Below are positions 49,265 through 58,069 of a stretch of 64,000 nt of DNA, in pieces. This stretch comes from Streptomyces sp. NBC_01244 (GTDB lineage: Bacteria > Actinomycetota > Actinomycetes > Streptomycetales > Streptomycetaceae), in NCBI RefSeq assembly GCF_035987325.1, contig NZ_CP108488.1, positions 1,054,001 through 1,118,000 on the forward strand, given 5' to 3'. Position 1 is the first letter of the stretch; each line of letters opens with the position of its first letter. A program made the position numbers and the translations under genes. The notes below the pieces were generated by a model. It saw only the letters and a list, made by a program, of their open reading frames with translations, was not told where the DNA came from and did not search any database.

Positions 49265-50114
49265 CTACCTGGCCAGCCCAGCAACTGAGGAACCGATCAT
49301 CGAATTCCACCCCACCGCCACGATCTTCCCCATGCTCGACGAGGACGAACTCCACGCGCTCGCAGAAGACATCCGCCAGCTCGGCCAGCTCCAGCCCATC
49401 GTCCTGGACAGCGCGGGACGCCTTCTCGACGGACGAAACCGCCTCAAGGCCTGCGAGCTCATCGGCGTCAAGCCGGTCTTCGCCACCTACGACGGCGACG
49501 ATGCCGACGCGTACGCCCTCTCTGTGAACGCGCGTCGGCGCAACCTGACCAAGGGGCAGCTGGCCATGATCGCGGCCAAGGCCCTTTCAATCACTGAACG
49601 ATCGCACCGTTCAGCCGCTGAACAGTCCGCTCGTTCAGTCAGTGAACAGGCGGGAGTGTCCCTCGGCCGGATCGGGCAGGCCAACACCGTCCTGCGCCAC
49701 GCACCCGATCTGGTCGATCCCGTCATCAACGGTGCCATCACCATCGACGAGGCCTACAAGACGGCACGCGAAGCGAAGAACCGCGCCGAGTCGGCGGAAT
49801 CGCAGCTTGCCCGGCTCCGCTCCGAGGACCAGGAACTGGCCGATCGAGTGGTCGAAGGAGAACTGACCCTGGCCGGCGCCTGGGCGGAGCGGAAAGCCCG
49901 CGCGGAGGAAGAAGTACGCCAGCGCAAGGTCGCCACCCAGTTCCTGTGCGAGGTCGTCCCGCCCCTCGCACAGGCGCGCGGCACGAACACCGCCGGCAAG
50001 TTCGACCCCGAATTCGTGCTGCCGGGCAGATCCATAACCCAGGAAGTCATCGAGAACGCCATGACCGCCCTGACAGAGATGGCCGCGACCCTGCGGGAGC
50101 GTGATCTCGGATGA
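49248..50114 (+). CDS. parB: ParB/Spo0J-type DNA-binding (nuclease-domain) protein
   Basis: A 288-aa protein. The ParB N-terminal CTP-binding/nuclease-like domain is IRQLGQLQPIVLDSAGRLLD followed by DGRNR (61-65). The helix-turn-helix is AEQSARSVSEQAGVSLGRIG. A coiled, charged C-terminus follows. No ParA partner is nearby, so it may act in transfer or regulation. The ATG at 49248 lies inside the VirB4 gene. A second possibility is an ATC initiator near 49298, preceded by TGAGGAACC. Its own coding region contains a 24-bp periodic repeat. Confidence 0.82.
   Translation: MPGCTSYLASPATEEPIIEFHPTATIFPMLDEDELHALAEDIRQLGQLQPIVLDSAGRLLDGRNRLKACELIGVKPVFATYDGDDADAYALSVNARRRNLTKGQLAMIAAKALSITERSHRSAAEQSARSVSEQAGVSLGRIGQANTVLRHAPDLVDPVINGAITIDEAYKTAREAKNRAESAESQLARLRSEDQELADRVVEGELTLAGAWAERKARAEEEVRQRKVATQFLCEVVPPLAQARGTNTAGKFDPEFVLPGRSITQEVIENAMTALTEMAATLRERDLG
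49595..49647. repeat. 24-bp periodic TGAAC / GTTCA repeats within parB
   Basis: TGAAC occurs at 49595, 49619 and 49643 (exact 24-bp steps). GTTCA follows 14 bp after the first two (49609 and 49633), producing TGAAC-N9-GTTCA palindromes. The encoded peptide shows a matching 8-aa pattern (ERSHRSAA, EQSARSVS, EQAG). It could be a binding site array for ParB itself or simply a coding repeat. Confidence 0.6.
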
Positions 50115-50662
50115 GTGCCCAGTCCGACGCCCGCCTGTGGCAGATCGTCGAGGACGCCGCCGCCACTGTCACCGACGAAACCGGCCGCTTCCGCAAGGGC
50201 GACCTCGAAAACGAGCTCCGCACGCGGTTCGCCCACGAAGATCTCGAAGTACATGTCCGGGCCGCGGCAGCCGACAAGCTCGTCCAGGGCATCGTGCGGG
50301 GGTTCGGCGAGCGCCGGAGCCCCAAGCCGCGCCGGCAGTCGGGAATGTTCCACCCCGAAGGCATCCTGAAGCTGGGCAACGGCATCTGGGTCTGGATGGA
50401 CCGCGCCACCCGCAACGACCTCCTGGAGTGGGGCCGCCTGTCCACCCGGAACCTTGCGCAGGTCGCAACAGCCGAGATCGACCGCCAGCGCTACGTCGCC
50501 GAGCGTCTCGATGCATTCCGCGAGCACACCGGCTTCGACTTCCTCGGCGAGCTGGAAAAGACCGTCTTCGGGTACGTCGCCTCGGAAGCGGAGGACCCCT
50601 TCGACGATGACGATCCACTGCCGGATCCCGAAGGCCTTCTCGATGACGGCCAGCAGCGATGA
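50111..50662 (+). CDS. Hypothetical protein coupled to parB
   Basis: A 183-aa protein. The ATG overlaps the parB stop (ATGA). The N-terminal half reads like a small winged-helix or helicase-accessory domain (VTDETGRFRKGDLENELRTR). The centre has NGIWVWMDRATRNDLLEWGR, and the C-terminus is acidic (EDPFDDDDPLPDPEG). It follows ParB in the same operon and may be its partner. No family is recognised. Confidence 0.65.
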   Translation: MSAQSDARLWQIVEDAAATVTDETGRFRKGDLENELRTRFAHEDLEVHVRAAAADKLVQGIVRGFGERRSPKPRRQSGMFHPEGILKLGNGIWVWMDRATRNDLLEWGRLSTRNLAQVATAEIDRQRYVAERLDAFREHTGFDFLGELEKTVFGYVASEAEDPFDDDDPLPDPEGLLDDGQQR

Positions 50663-51123
50663 CCTCCTCCGAGGGGCCGCGCCCCTTGGCTCCGCTCCCC
50701 GACCATCGCAAGACCGAAGACCCCGCGTGGCAGCGGGCGTGGGCGAACAATGCGTACCTGACGACCCCGCTCCGCGAGCGCGGCATGGTCTGCGACGTCC
50801 AGCAAGGTCTCCAGTACGGGCTCGTCTACGCCTATCCGCCCGGCCACGACTCGGTCTTCATCATCGGCCCCGAGGACAGCGGCTGGCTGGTGACCCACCA
50901 GGCACCCGCGGAGGACTGGACCGACTTCTCCGTCGTCTACGACTCCCGCGCTGGGAGCACACCGCCCGCAGGCCCTGATGCAGAGCACGGCCACCAGCTC
51001 GCTCCCCTGCTTGCCGCCGTCGACGCTCATGTCGCCCGCCGTCTTCGCGCGCCAACGGCCCCCATCTCGGCGGTGCCCCGGCAAGTAGGGCCGCCCGCAA
51101 GCCGGCCAACGCACACCCGCTGA
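50659..51123 (+). CDS. Hypothetical protein
   Basis: A 154-aa protein, ATG overlapping the upstream stop. The middle (NAYLTTPLRERGMVCDVQQG, then SVFIIGPEDSGWLVTHQAPA) looks like a small alpha/beta domain with a GLVYAYPPGHD strand. The tail is Pro/Ala rich. It is part of the parB-to-tail operon. No family is recognised. Confidence 0.6.
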   Translation: MTSSEGPRPLAPLPDHRKTEDPAWQRAWANNAYLTTPLRERGMVCDVQQGLQYGLVYAYPPGHDSVFIIGPEDSGWLVTHQAPAEDWTDFSVVYDSRAGSTPPAGPDAEHGHQLAPLLAAVDAHVARRLRAPTAPISAVPRQVGPPASRPTHTR

Positions 51124-51137
51124 CCAGATCCGATCGG

Positions 51138-51818
51138 ATGACCATGAACCGACCATCCGGACTAAGCGAGGCCGACTGGGCGGACTACCGCGCAGCCGCC
51201 CGTGATGACGCACTCGTCCAAAGCGAACTCGCCGATCGCGAAGCCCAGATCGAGAATGGACTCCTCAGCCCCCATGAGGAGTACGACTTCACCTGGGAGC
51301 AGGCAACCGACCACACCTGGCCCCGTGGCCTCGACGATCTCGCATACGGGTTCGAGCAGGCCACGCAGAGCATCGTCCTGCTGAACGCGTCCGGCCAGGT
51401 ACCCAGCGCTTCCCTGCAGCCCTTGCTGTACCAGCAGGTGCGCCGGGCGCAAGAACTCGCGCGTGCCACCAACGCAGTGCTCGACGAGGCAACGAGGCCC
51501 AACCAGCTCCCGACGGTCCGAGGTATCACCGCGCTCGCTCACCTTGCTTCCGCCGCGTCCCTGAGTGCCGCTGCTGTGCGCAGCCTGACCGAGGCTCTCA
51601 GGAGCGAGGTTGAACCTTCCAGCAATTCCCGGCACCACGAGGAATGGCATCTGGTGCTCGCCCATGCCGACGCTCGCCAAGACCTACGTCGGGCCGGCGA
51701 GGCCATCCGCTCCGCCAAGACCCTGATCACCCCGACTCCGCCTGCCAGCGGCCTCAAGCGGACAACCGCAGTCGCGCAACTCCCCACCCCTGGGCCTCCT
51801 CCTCGTATCCGGCGCTGA
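51138..51818 (+). CDS. Hypothetical helical protein
   Basis: A 226-aa protein. It is strongly helical: WADYRAAARDDALVQSELAD, AQELARATNAVLDEATRPNQ, and SLSAAAVRSLTEALRSEVEP, with an EEWHLVLAHADARQDLRRAG helix near the end. It starts at ATG 51138 (or ATG 51144). It lies in the transfer-tail operon and may be a structural or scaffold component. No family is recognised. Confidence 0.6.
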   Translation: MTMNRPSGLSEADWADYRAAARDDALVQSELADREAQIENGLLSPHEEYDFTWEQATDHTWPRGLDDLAYGFEQATQSIVLLNASGQVPSASLQPLLYQQVRRAQELARATNAVLDEATRPNQLPTVRGITALAHLASAASLSAAAVRSLTEALRSEVEPSSNSRHHEEWHLVLAHADARQDLRRAGEAIRSAKTLITPTPPASGLKRTTAVAQLPTPGPPPRIRR

Positions 51819-51850
51819 CCCAGGACAACCAGATAGAGAGGCCCCCTTCC

Positions 51851-52099
51851 GTGCACCACCCCGCCAGCATCCGCATCGGCCTGCACACACCAGGCCCGCT
51901 GGACCGAGCCTCCAAGACGTCGCTCCAACGGCTGCTGTGGGGTCGCGGGTTCACCTACTCGCCGCGCTATCACGGCTACGTGGCACCGGGGGTACTGCCC
52001 GGCGAGCAGCAGGTCCACCTTGTCCATGAAGCCGTACACGCCGTGGCCGCCCTCGGCTATCCGGTAGCGCACTTCCACCATCCAGTGGCCGGCGGATGA
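51851..52099 (+). CDS. Hypothetical protein, single copy of the shared mini-domain
   Basis: An 82-aa protein from GTG 51851, overlapping the next gene by ATGA. Almost the whole chain is the short domain shared by six transfer-tail proteins: LQRLLWGRGFTYSPRYHGYV, a short loop, then HEAVHAVAALGYPVAHFHHP. The pattern is helix, F/Y strand, strand with an aromatic residue and P, then a helix ending in G-Y-x-V. No name is known for this domain. Confidence 0.6.
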   Translation: MHHPASIRIGLHTPGPLDRASKTSLQRLLWGRGFTYSPRYHGYVAPGVLPGEQQVHLVHEAVHAVAALGYPVAHFHHPVAGG

Positions 52100-52893
52100 C
52101 GAATCCGGGCAAGGAGCAACCTCTGGACGCCTCGACCACGTACGGCCCCCTGTCCCAGTTCTCCCAGCAGGTCGCCTCCCGCCTGGGTGCCGGATGGAGC
52201 GCAACGTCCCGTCGAAGCCCCTACGCCACAGGGCCAAGGGGCTGGGATCCCGCCGAGAAGCGCTCCTGGGACAGGGAAGACGGCGTCCTGTGGAGGGCCC
52301 TGCGCCACGCTGAGGATGGCGAGCGGGCCGTGCTCACCCATCCCCACGGCTATCAGCTTTACCTGATGGAAAGGCCCGGACGGCCGCGGCAGGTTCTCGT
52401 GGCCGGAGTGCTCCCCGCCGGCATCAACTCGTACGGCGTGACCGAAGGCCCGGCCGCGATTTCCGTACCGAGGGACTCGGTACGGGCCGCCGCCGTCATG
52501 CGCCACCGCAGGTTCCTTTGGCACTACCGGGTTGCCGCTGCGCGAGTGTCGCGGGAGACGCGGTTCGGAGAAGTGAACAGCGTCGTGTTCGGCCGGGACC
52601 TCGACGGCACCCCCCTGATCAACGTGCTGTCGCAGCACGCGGCGCGCCTCCTACTGCAGCACGGCTCACCCTGGCTGCTGGATCCGGAGTCCGGCCTGTG
52701 CCGCCTTCGGGGCCCCGCCGGCGACAGCGAGAACCTCGTCCGCTCCGCCGCGACTCTCCTTCGCGCCTACGGCTACGCGATCACGCTCACCTCGGCACAT
52801 CCCTGGAAGTACGCCTTCCGGCCTCCCACCAAGCCCGTCCCGCCTCCCGCACCAGTCCTGCCACCCGGTAGGACCGCCGGTCCGACCCGCTGA
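52096..52893 (+). CDS. Hypothetical protein ending in the shared mini-domain, paralogue of 60739
   Basis: A 265-aa protein. Residues 85-165 (YLMERPGRPRQVLVAGVLPA, then GPAAISVPRDSVRAAAVMRH) align with residues of the 60739 protein. The C-terminal 60 residues carry the shared mini-domain (LLQHGSPWLLDPESGLCRLR, then LVRSAATLLRAYGYAITLTS). It ends in a Pro-rich tail. It is tightly coupled to its neighbours. Function unknown. Confidence 0.6.
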   Translation: MTNPGKEQPLDASTTYGPLSQFSQQVASRLGAGWSATSRRSPYATGPRGWDPAEKRSWDREDGVLWRALRHAEDGERAVLTHPHGYQLYLMERPGRPRQVLVAGVLPAGINSYGVTEGPAAISVPRDSVRAAAVMRHRRFLWHYRVAAARVSRETRFGEVNSVVFGRDLDGTPLINVLSQHAARLLLQHGSPWLLDPESGLCRLRGPAGDSENLVRSAATLLRAYGYAITLTSAHPWKYAFRPPTKPVPPPAPVLPPGRTAGPTR

Positions 52894-52961
52894 CCAGACG
52901 GCGCCCTTCCCCTCTCGATCCATGCCGCGCCACGAGCGAGCCACCTTCACCTGGAGTCACC

Positions 52962-53528
52962 CTGGCAACCCGAGCCACCATCGCCCGCCCCACGGAGACC
53001 GGCTTTACCGGGATCTACGTTCACTGGGATGGATATCCCAGCAACCACCTCCCCCTCCTGCTCGCGGCTCATCAGCACCGTTTCGCCGGTGACACCGAGG
53101 CCCTCGCCGCTCACCTCATCGACTCGCCCGCCGTCGGGTGGAACTCGCTCGGGGAGGACCTCCTCGACGGCGCACCCGACGAAGTCCGCCAGCACGTCGT
53201 CGGCCCGCACGGCGGCCCCGGGCCGAGCTCGACCATCGACAACATGTTCCCCCTCGACGGCAGCCCCGCAGAGCGGATGACGTGCAACGAGGCCGCGGCC
53301 GGACAGGGGTGGCTGCAGTGGGCCTACGTCCTGCACCCGCACGGGATCGAGGTCCTCCCACTCTCGGAAACCGTCACGGGATCGGTCGTGGCCTGGGATC
53401 AGGACCCTATGACCGTCTTCCCCGATGACGTCCGTGCCTGGCTCCCAGGACGGCGCACGCCGCCGGCGACCACCGTCCGCAAGCCGGCTCCCGTCAGCAC
53501 CGCTCCCGTCAAATCCGTACGACGGTGA
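52962..53528 (+). CDS. Conserved hypothetical protein, CTG start
   Basis: A 188-aa protein. The frame is open from about 52940 but has no ATG/GTG/TTG upstream of a mid-protein Met. CTG 52962, preceded by CTGGAGTCACC (GGAG five bases before), gives the expected start ATRATIARPTETGFTGIYVH, then GYPSNHLPLLLAAHQHRFAG. The middle has DNMFPLDGSPAERMTC and the chain closes with WAYVLHPHGIEVLPL. It is seen on other streptomycete elements as a hypothetical protein. Confidence 0.7.
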   Translation: MATRATIARPTETGFTGIYVHWDGYPSNHLPLLLAAHQHRFAGDTEALAAHLIDSPAVGWNSLGEDLLDGAPDEVRQHVVGPHGGPGPSSTIDNMFPLDGSPAERMTCNEAAAGQGWLQWAYVLHPHGIEVLPLSETVTGSVVAWDQDPMTVFPDDVRAWLPGRRTPPATTVRKPAPVSTAPVKSVRR

Positions 53529-53956
53529 CACGCGATAGCGGCAGCGGCTCCTCCCAAGCCACCGCCAGGGACGAAGCACAACCGGAGGCTAATCCGCCGC
53601 CGGGGCCTGCAGACCTTCGCCGACAAGCCCGCCTGGAAGCCGGACCGTACCTCGCCGGCCTGGAGCTCCCAGATCCGGGCCGCGCGGTCCGGGCCTGGGC
53701 TGAGCAGGTCGCGCAGGTCCCCTCAGCGGAGGCACTCCACCTCCTTGTGGAAGGCGCCACCGGAGCGGACGGTGCGCTGCTCGGCCTGCGCGACCTTCTT
53801 CGAGGCGCCGCTACGTGGTGCCGGGAACACGAAGAGCCGGCCCTCGCCCGGCGCTACGCGCACACCAGCGATCTCTTCGATGTCGCAGACCGGCTGCTCT
53901 ACCAGCTGGGCGTCGACCTGCTCGGTGCCGCACGCGAGGCCCGCACCAACTTCTAG
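53525..53956 (+). CDS. Hypothetical helical protein
   Basis: A 143-aa protein starting at GTG 53525, overlapping the upstream stop by GTGA. It is nearly all helical: LAGLELPDPGRAVRAWAEQV, LLVEGATGADGALLGLRDLL, DLFDVADRLLYQLGVDLLGA. The pattern resembles the small helical proteins at 62160 and 63377. It lies in the transfer tail. No family is recognised. Confidence 0.6.
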   Translation: MTRDSGSGSSQATARDEAQPEANPPPGPADLRRQARLEAGPYLAGLELPDPGRAVRAWAEQVAQVPSAEALHLLVEGATGADGALLGLRDLLRGAATWCREHEEPALARRYAHTSDLFDVADRLLYQLGVDLLGAAREARTNF

Positions 53957-53992
53957 CCGACCCACGCAGCGCCATCGGTCCGCGAGCAGGCG

Positions 53993-54466
53993 TTGGCTCC
54001 CCACGATGAAAGGCCCCTTGAGCCCTTGGAATCTCCGCACCTGCACCTCGGCTGGCATCCCGAGTACGGCTTCGTCGCCGCGTCCACCCCACGTCTGACC
54101 GACCATCTACGCGACTGGGCCCTCGAACGTGTCCAGTTTGAACCCGTCCCCGGCACCAACCTGCACCGCCTCACCGAGCCTGGTCAGGACGGCCAGCGCC
54201 GGGCACGTCAGGCCGTGACCGCGATCCGCAGCCTGGGCCTCGTTGTCCAGGCGGACTTCACCCTCGATCCGGAGCTCAGTGCCGACCCGCCGCGGCCCAC
54301 CCTGCGCCACGGGCTCGCCGAGCGCCAGGCCCGCATCGCCGGCGCAGCCACGGCGCGGTCGCCTCAGCGCGCAGCATCCCTCACCAGCACCGTGGTCCCG
54401 ACTCCCAGGCCGGCACCCGTCGCCGCACCGACAGGCACCGTCACCGGCACAGCACGAAGTCGATAG
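53993..54466 (+). CDS. Hypothetical protein with the shared mini-domain
   Basis: A 157-aa protein, TTG start. After an HLHLGWHPEYGFVAAS strand pair it contains the mini-domain: LRDWALERVQFEPVPGTNLH, then RARQAVTAIRSLGLVVQADF. A disordered Thr/Pro/Ala tail follows. It is one of the six domain carriers in the tail. Function unknown. Confidence 0.55.
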   Translation: MAPHDERPLEPLESPHLHLGWHPEYGFVAASTPRLTDHLRDWALERVQFEPVPGTNLHRLTEPGQDGQRRARQAVTAIRSLGLVVQADFTLDPELSADPPRPTLRHGLAERQARIAGAATARSPQRAASLTSTVVPTPRPAPVAAPTGTVTGTARSR

Positions 54467-54543
54467 CACTGGAAGCTCCGGGCACGCCTCGCTTTCGCCC
54501 AACACCCCACCGCTTTCCTGCCATCACCGATAGGAGATCCGCC

Positions 54544-54792
54544 TTGCCCGAAACACCAGCAGAGCCGTTCATGACGATCCGGCACACCATCACCGGCGAG
54601 ATCACCACCACCGGCTACAACGCCGCCGCCCGGCGGATCCTGTTCCAGGACGGCTTCGAAGAGACGCCAGGCTGCGCCTGCCAGGCGACGGAACCCGGTA
54701 CGAAGCGGACGCACGAGCCTGCTCGGCAGCCAGCGAACTGCCCGTCGCCGACCATCCCCTGCACCTGGACCGAGCCCCCGGTCGACCGGTGA
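54544..54792 (+). CDS. Small hypothetical protein
   Basis: An 82-aa protein, TTG start with AGGAG upstream. The first half reads TIRHTITGEITTTGYNAAAR as a short hairpin and helix. The second half has cysteines (TPGCACQATEP; CPSPTIPCTW) in a Pro-rich context, possibly a metal-binding or disulfide piece. No family is recognised. Confidence 0.5.
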   Translation: MPETPAEPFMTIRHTITGEITTTGYNAAARRILFQDGFEETPGCACQATEPGTKRTHEPARQPANCPSPTIPCTWTEPPVDR

Positions 54793-54922
54793 GCTCCGCC
54801 GGAACGCCCCGGTTGGCCCGGTCGCCGAGGTCGGCACAGTCCGTGATCCGTCCCAGAGCGGCCGGCCTCTCCAGCGCATCGCCAACCCCGCCCGTACACC
54901 CACCTGTTGAAGGGAGCCCGCT

Positions 54923-56128
54923 TTGACCACACCCGGAACGCCTACCAGTCCAGCGCGCACCAAGGGCGGCGAACTACGGGCCAAGGTAGCCCGACTGCTG
55001 GCGGACCGGCCTACGGACACTCTCACCATCGGTGACATGGCCAGGCAGCTGGGCCACTCCCATGGCGCCGTTCGCAACGCCGCGCTCACCCTGGTGCGAC
55101 GCGGCGAAGCCGACCAAAGCGGAAAGGGGCAACCGGAGTTCCGCGCGAACGCGAAGACCGCCGCAGCCGCGCAGGCCGCTGTGATCAGCCCACCGGGCAC
55201 CCACTCTCCCCGCGCCCAGACGACCACGAGCCGCACGACCACTCCCGCAGCAGCCACGCCCAGGCAGACCGGCCCGATCCGCCGCGCGGGGGGCCAGCTC
55301 TACCACCCCCGGGAGCTGGCCGATCTGCCCGACGTCGAGGCGCTGAATCGCTTGCGCGACGCCGACGTGCCGGTGCTGCTCTACGGCCCTCCGGGCACCG
55401 GCAAGACGAGTCTGGTCGAGGCGGCCTTCCCGGACCTGCTCACCGTCGCCGGTGACGGCGACACCACGGTCGGCGACTTGATCGGTGAGTACACGCAGGC
55501 CGACGGCGGAGGTTACGTCTTCCAGTACGGTCCCCTGGTCACCGCGATGACCGAGGGCCGCGCCCTGCTGATCGACGATGCCACCTTGATCTCACCGAAG
55601 GTCCTGGCGGCGCTGTATCCCGCGATGGACGGGCGCCGGCAGATCCAGGTCAAGGCCCACAAGGGCGAGACCATCACGGCCGAGCCGGGCTTCTACGTGG
55701 TGGCGGGCCACAATCCCGGCGTCCACGGCTCGGTGTTGACGGAGGCGCTGTCGTCCCGGTTCAGCGTGCAGATCCAGATCGGCACGGACTATGACCTCGC
55801 CTTGGCGCTGAGGATCGATGCGCGGGTGGTCCGGGTCGCCCGACACCTCGCCCGCCAAGTCGAACTCGGCGAGCTGGGCTGGGCCCCCCAACTGCGAGAG
55901 CTGCTCAGCTACCAGAAGACCGAGGCCGTCCTCGGCAGCAAAGCCGCGCTCGCGAACCTGGTCGGCATCGCTCCTCTGGAGGATCGCGACGCCGTCGCCG
56001 CTGCCGTCATCAAGACTGTCGGCGTCAAGGAGATCGCTCCCCTCACCCTCGGCAAGCAGCTCCCGGCCTCGGCCGTCCGGCAGCCCCCGGGCAGCACCGT
56101 CCCCGCGCACCGGGGCCGCTCGCGATGA
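54923..56128 (+). CDS. MoxR/McrB-type AAA+ ATPase with N-terminal winged helix
   Basis: A 401-aa protein. Residues 15-75 read like a winged helix (LRAKVARLLADRPTDTLTIG, GHSHGAVRNAALTLVRRGEA). After a linker comes an AAA_5 ATPase: Walker A GPPGTGKT (155-162), Walker B LLIDDAT (215-221), then GHNPGVHGSVLTEALSSRF. MoxR-type ATPases with VWA partners act as chaperones or remodelling machines, often inserting metals or disassembling complexes. The next gene, a VWA protein, overlaps it by ATGA. Confidence 0.85.
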   Translation: MTTPGTPTSPARTKGGELRAKVARLLADRPTDTLTIGDMARQLGHSHGAVRNAALTLVRRGEADQSGKGQPEFRANAKTAAAAQAAVISPPGTHSPRAQTTTSRTTTPAAATPRQTGPIRRAGGQLYHPRELADLPDVEALNRLRDADVPVLLYGPPGTGKTSLVEAAFPDLLTVAGDGDTTVGDLIGEYTQADGGGYVFQYGPLVTAMTEGRALLIDDATLISPKVLAALYPAMDGRRQIQVKAHKGETITAEPGFYVVAGHNPGVHGSVLTEALSSRFSVQIQIGTDYDLALALRIDARVVRVARHLARQVELGELGWAPQLRELLSYQKTEAVLGSKAALANLVGIAPLEDRDAVAAAVIKTVGVKEIAPLTLGKQLPASAVRQPPGSTVPAHRGRSR

Positions 56129-57924
56129 GCGCCCACCACCACGTCCAGTACCCCGTCACCATGGCGGACGACGACGCCGACCTCGCGCGATGGGACGACG
56201 ACGGCGCCCCGCCCGCGCATCCGCGTTCCTCCCCGGACGCGTGGCTGCGCGTGGGAGCCGAACTCGGCGACCGGCTGGTCGCCCTCTCCGGCCGCCAGGA
56301 CCTCCTCGTCACCTGCCGCCCCGGCACGCGCAGCGGCGCACCCGCCGCGTTCTTCCCCACTCTGGGCGAGGTCGAGTTCGACTCCGGCTTGTTCGCCCCG
56401 CTCCAGCCCCACGAGATCCATCCGCGGATCGTGGGCGACGAGGAGCGGTATCCCGCCGCCTGGGGAGTGTTCGTCCACGAGGCCGCGCACGCGGCCCACT
56501 CCGTCTGGACACCCCCTGCCGGAGCGGACCCCCGTGTCGTCGAGGCCGCACTCCTGCTGGAGGAGAGCCGCGTCGAAGGCGCACACCTGACCAGGCGGCC
56601 CACCGACCGCACGTACCTGCGCACCAGCGCCCGAACCCTGGTCATGCCCGACATCGCCCACCCCACCCTCCAGGGCATCGAGCACGCCGCCTCCGTGGCG
56701 GCCCTGATCCTCGGCCGCCGTGACATCGGCATCCTGGACGCCGGCGAGACCCGGGCCGTCGCCGACCTGTGCGAGAAGGTACTGGGCGTAGACCTGCTGG
56801 CCACCCTCACTCGCATCTGGACCGCAGCCCACCAGTGCGCCGACCACGACGCCCCGACCATGCTGGCGCACGGTCAAGAATGGTGCGACGCTCTGGCCAC
56901 CGCGGCCCCTGCCCTGCCCGTGCCGGAGAACCTCACCGATCTGCTGTCCGGCGCCGTGGGGGTCGTCATGGACAGCACGGCCGCCACCGACGCCGCCGAC
57001 CGCGCGGCACAGGCCGCAGCGGCCAACGCCATGGCCGCGCAGTCCAAGGCGCAGGCTCAGGACCGCGCCCAGCAGGCCGGCCAGCGACGCAAAGCCGCCG
57101 CCACCGCCAAGTCGGTCTTCAACACCCGCGGCACCACCGTCACCCCCGACGGCACACCGGCGCCCTACAGCAACCCGGTCACCGGCACCCGCAGGCCCAC
57201 CGCCGCCGAGCAGAGTGCCGCCGCGCGCCTGAGCCGTGCCCTGCGTGCCGCCGCCTACCGCGAGCGGACCGAGGAGCGGACCACCAGCCCCACCCCGCCC
57301 GGCCGCCTCAACATGCGCGCGGCCCTCGCCCGCGACGCTCAGCGCGCGGCCGGGTCGGTCCCCACCGCGGAACCCTTCACCCACACCCGCCGCCGGAACT
57401 CCCCCACCCCACCGCTGCGTGTGGGTATCGCCGTCGACGTCTCCGGCTCCATGCGTGCCGCCTGCGCGCCCGTCGCGTCCGCTGCCTGGATCGTGGCACG
57501 CGCAGCTGCCCTGACCGACCCCGACTCCCTCACCGCCACCATCGCCTACGACAGGCACCTGACCGCATTGATCCGACCCACCCACCAGGCACCAGAGCGC
57601 GTGACGACGTTCGACGCCAACGGCGGCCACCACAACCTCGGCGACGCCATCGACGCACTCGACCACGGCCTCGAACTCAGCCGCCCCGGCGCCGGCCGCC
57701 TCCTCGTGATCGTCACCGACGCCCGGTACGGCAGCGACGAAACCGCTCAAGCCGTCACCCGCGTCAGACAGCTCACGACCGCCGGCTGCGCCGTACTCCA
57801 GCTCACTCTCACCGCGGGGTCCCACCACTTGCCGGGGACCACCTTGCTGTACCTGCCCCGGCCCTCCAGTGCTCCCGCCGCCATCGCCGCGGCGGCCACA
57901 GACGCCATCCGCAGGTCACGCTGA
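56125..57924 (+). CDS. HEAAH-motif metallopeptidase-like plus VWA-domain protein
   Basis: A 599-aa protein coupled to the MoxR-type ATPase. Residues 118-122 are HEAAH within VFVHEAAHAAHSVW, and E near 150 (LLLEESRVEG) could complete a gluzincin zinc site. A coiled Ala/Gln-rich region and a Thr/Pro linker follow. The C-terminal VWA domain has the MIDAS signature VGIAVDVSGSM (433-443) and VIVTDARYGSD. A peptidase-like fold joined to VWA beside a MoxR ATPase is unusual. Substrate and role in conjugation are unknown. Confidence 0.8.
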   Translation: MSAHHHVQYPVTMADDDADLARWDDDGAPPAHPRSSPDAWLRVGAELGDRLVALSGRQDLLVTCRPGTRSGAPAAFFPTLGEVEFDSGLFAPLQPHEIHPRIVGDEERYPAAWGVFVHEAAHAAHSVWTPPAGADPRVVEAALLLEESRVEGAHLTRRPTDRTYLRTSARTLVMPDIAHPTLQGIEHAASVAALILGRRDIGILDAGETRAVADLCEKVLGVDLLATLTRIWTAAHQCADHDAPTMLAHGQEWCDALATAAPALPVPENLTDLLSGAVGVVMDSTAATDAADRAAQAAAANAMAAQSKAQAQDRAQQAGQRRKAAATAKSVFNTRGTTVTPDGTPAPYSNPVTGTRRPTAAEQSAAARLSRALRAAAYRERTEERTTSPTPPGRLNMRAALARDAQRAAGSVPTAEPFTHTRRRNSPTPPLRVGIAVDVSGSMRAACAPVASAAWIVARAAALTDPDSLTATIAYDRHLTALIRPTHQAPERVTTFDANGGHHNLGDAIDALDHGLELSRPGAGRLLVIVTDARYGSDETAQAVTRVRQLTTAGCAVLQLTLTAGSHHLPGTTLLYLPRPSSAPAAIAAAATDAIRRSR

Positions 57925-58069
57925 GACGACGCAGAAGGCGGAAGCGTCCCCGAGACCACCGCCCAGCACTCGAGACCACCTCCGTCCGCCGCATGAATCG
58001 TGCACCTGATGCTCGACCGTCCGCAGCGACGCGTGCCACCACCCCAACCGCCAACGAAGGGCACTCGAT

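Noticed and set aside
49595..49647. CRISPR-like array from regular 24-bp spacing
   Set aside because: The repeats are only five-base words in palindromes with two and a half units, within a coding gene; there is no array or cas gene.
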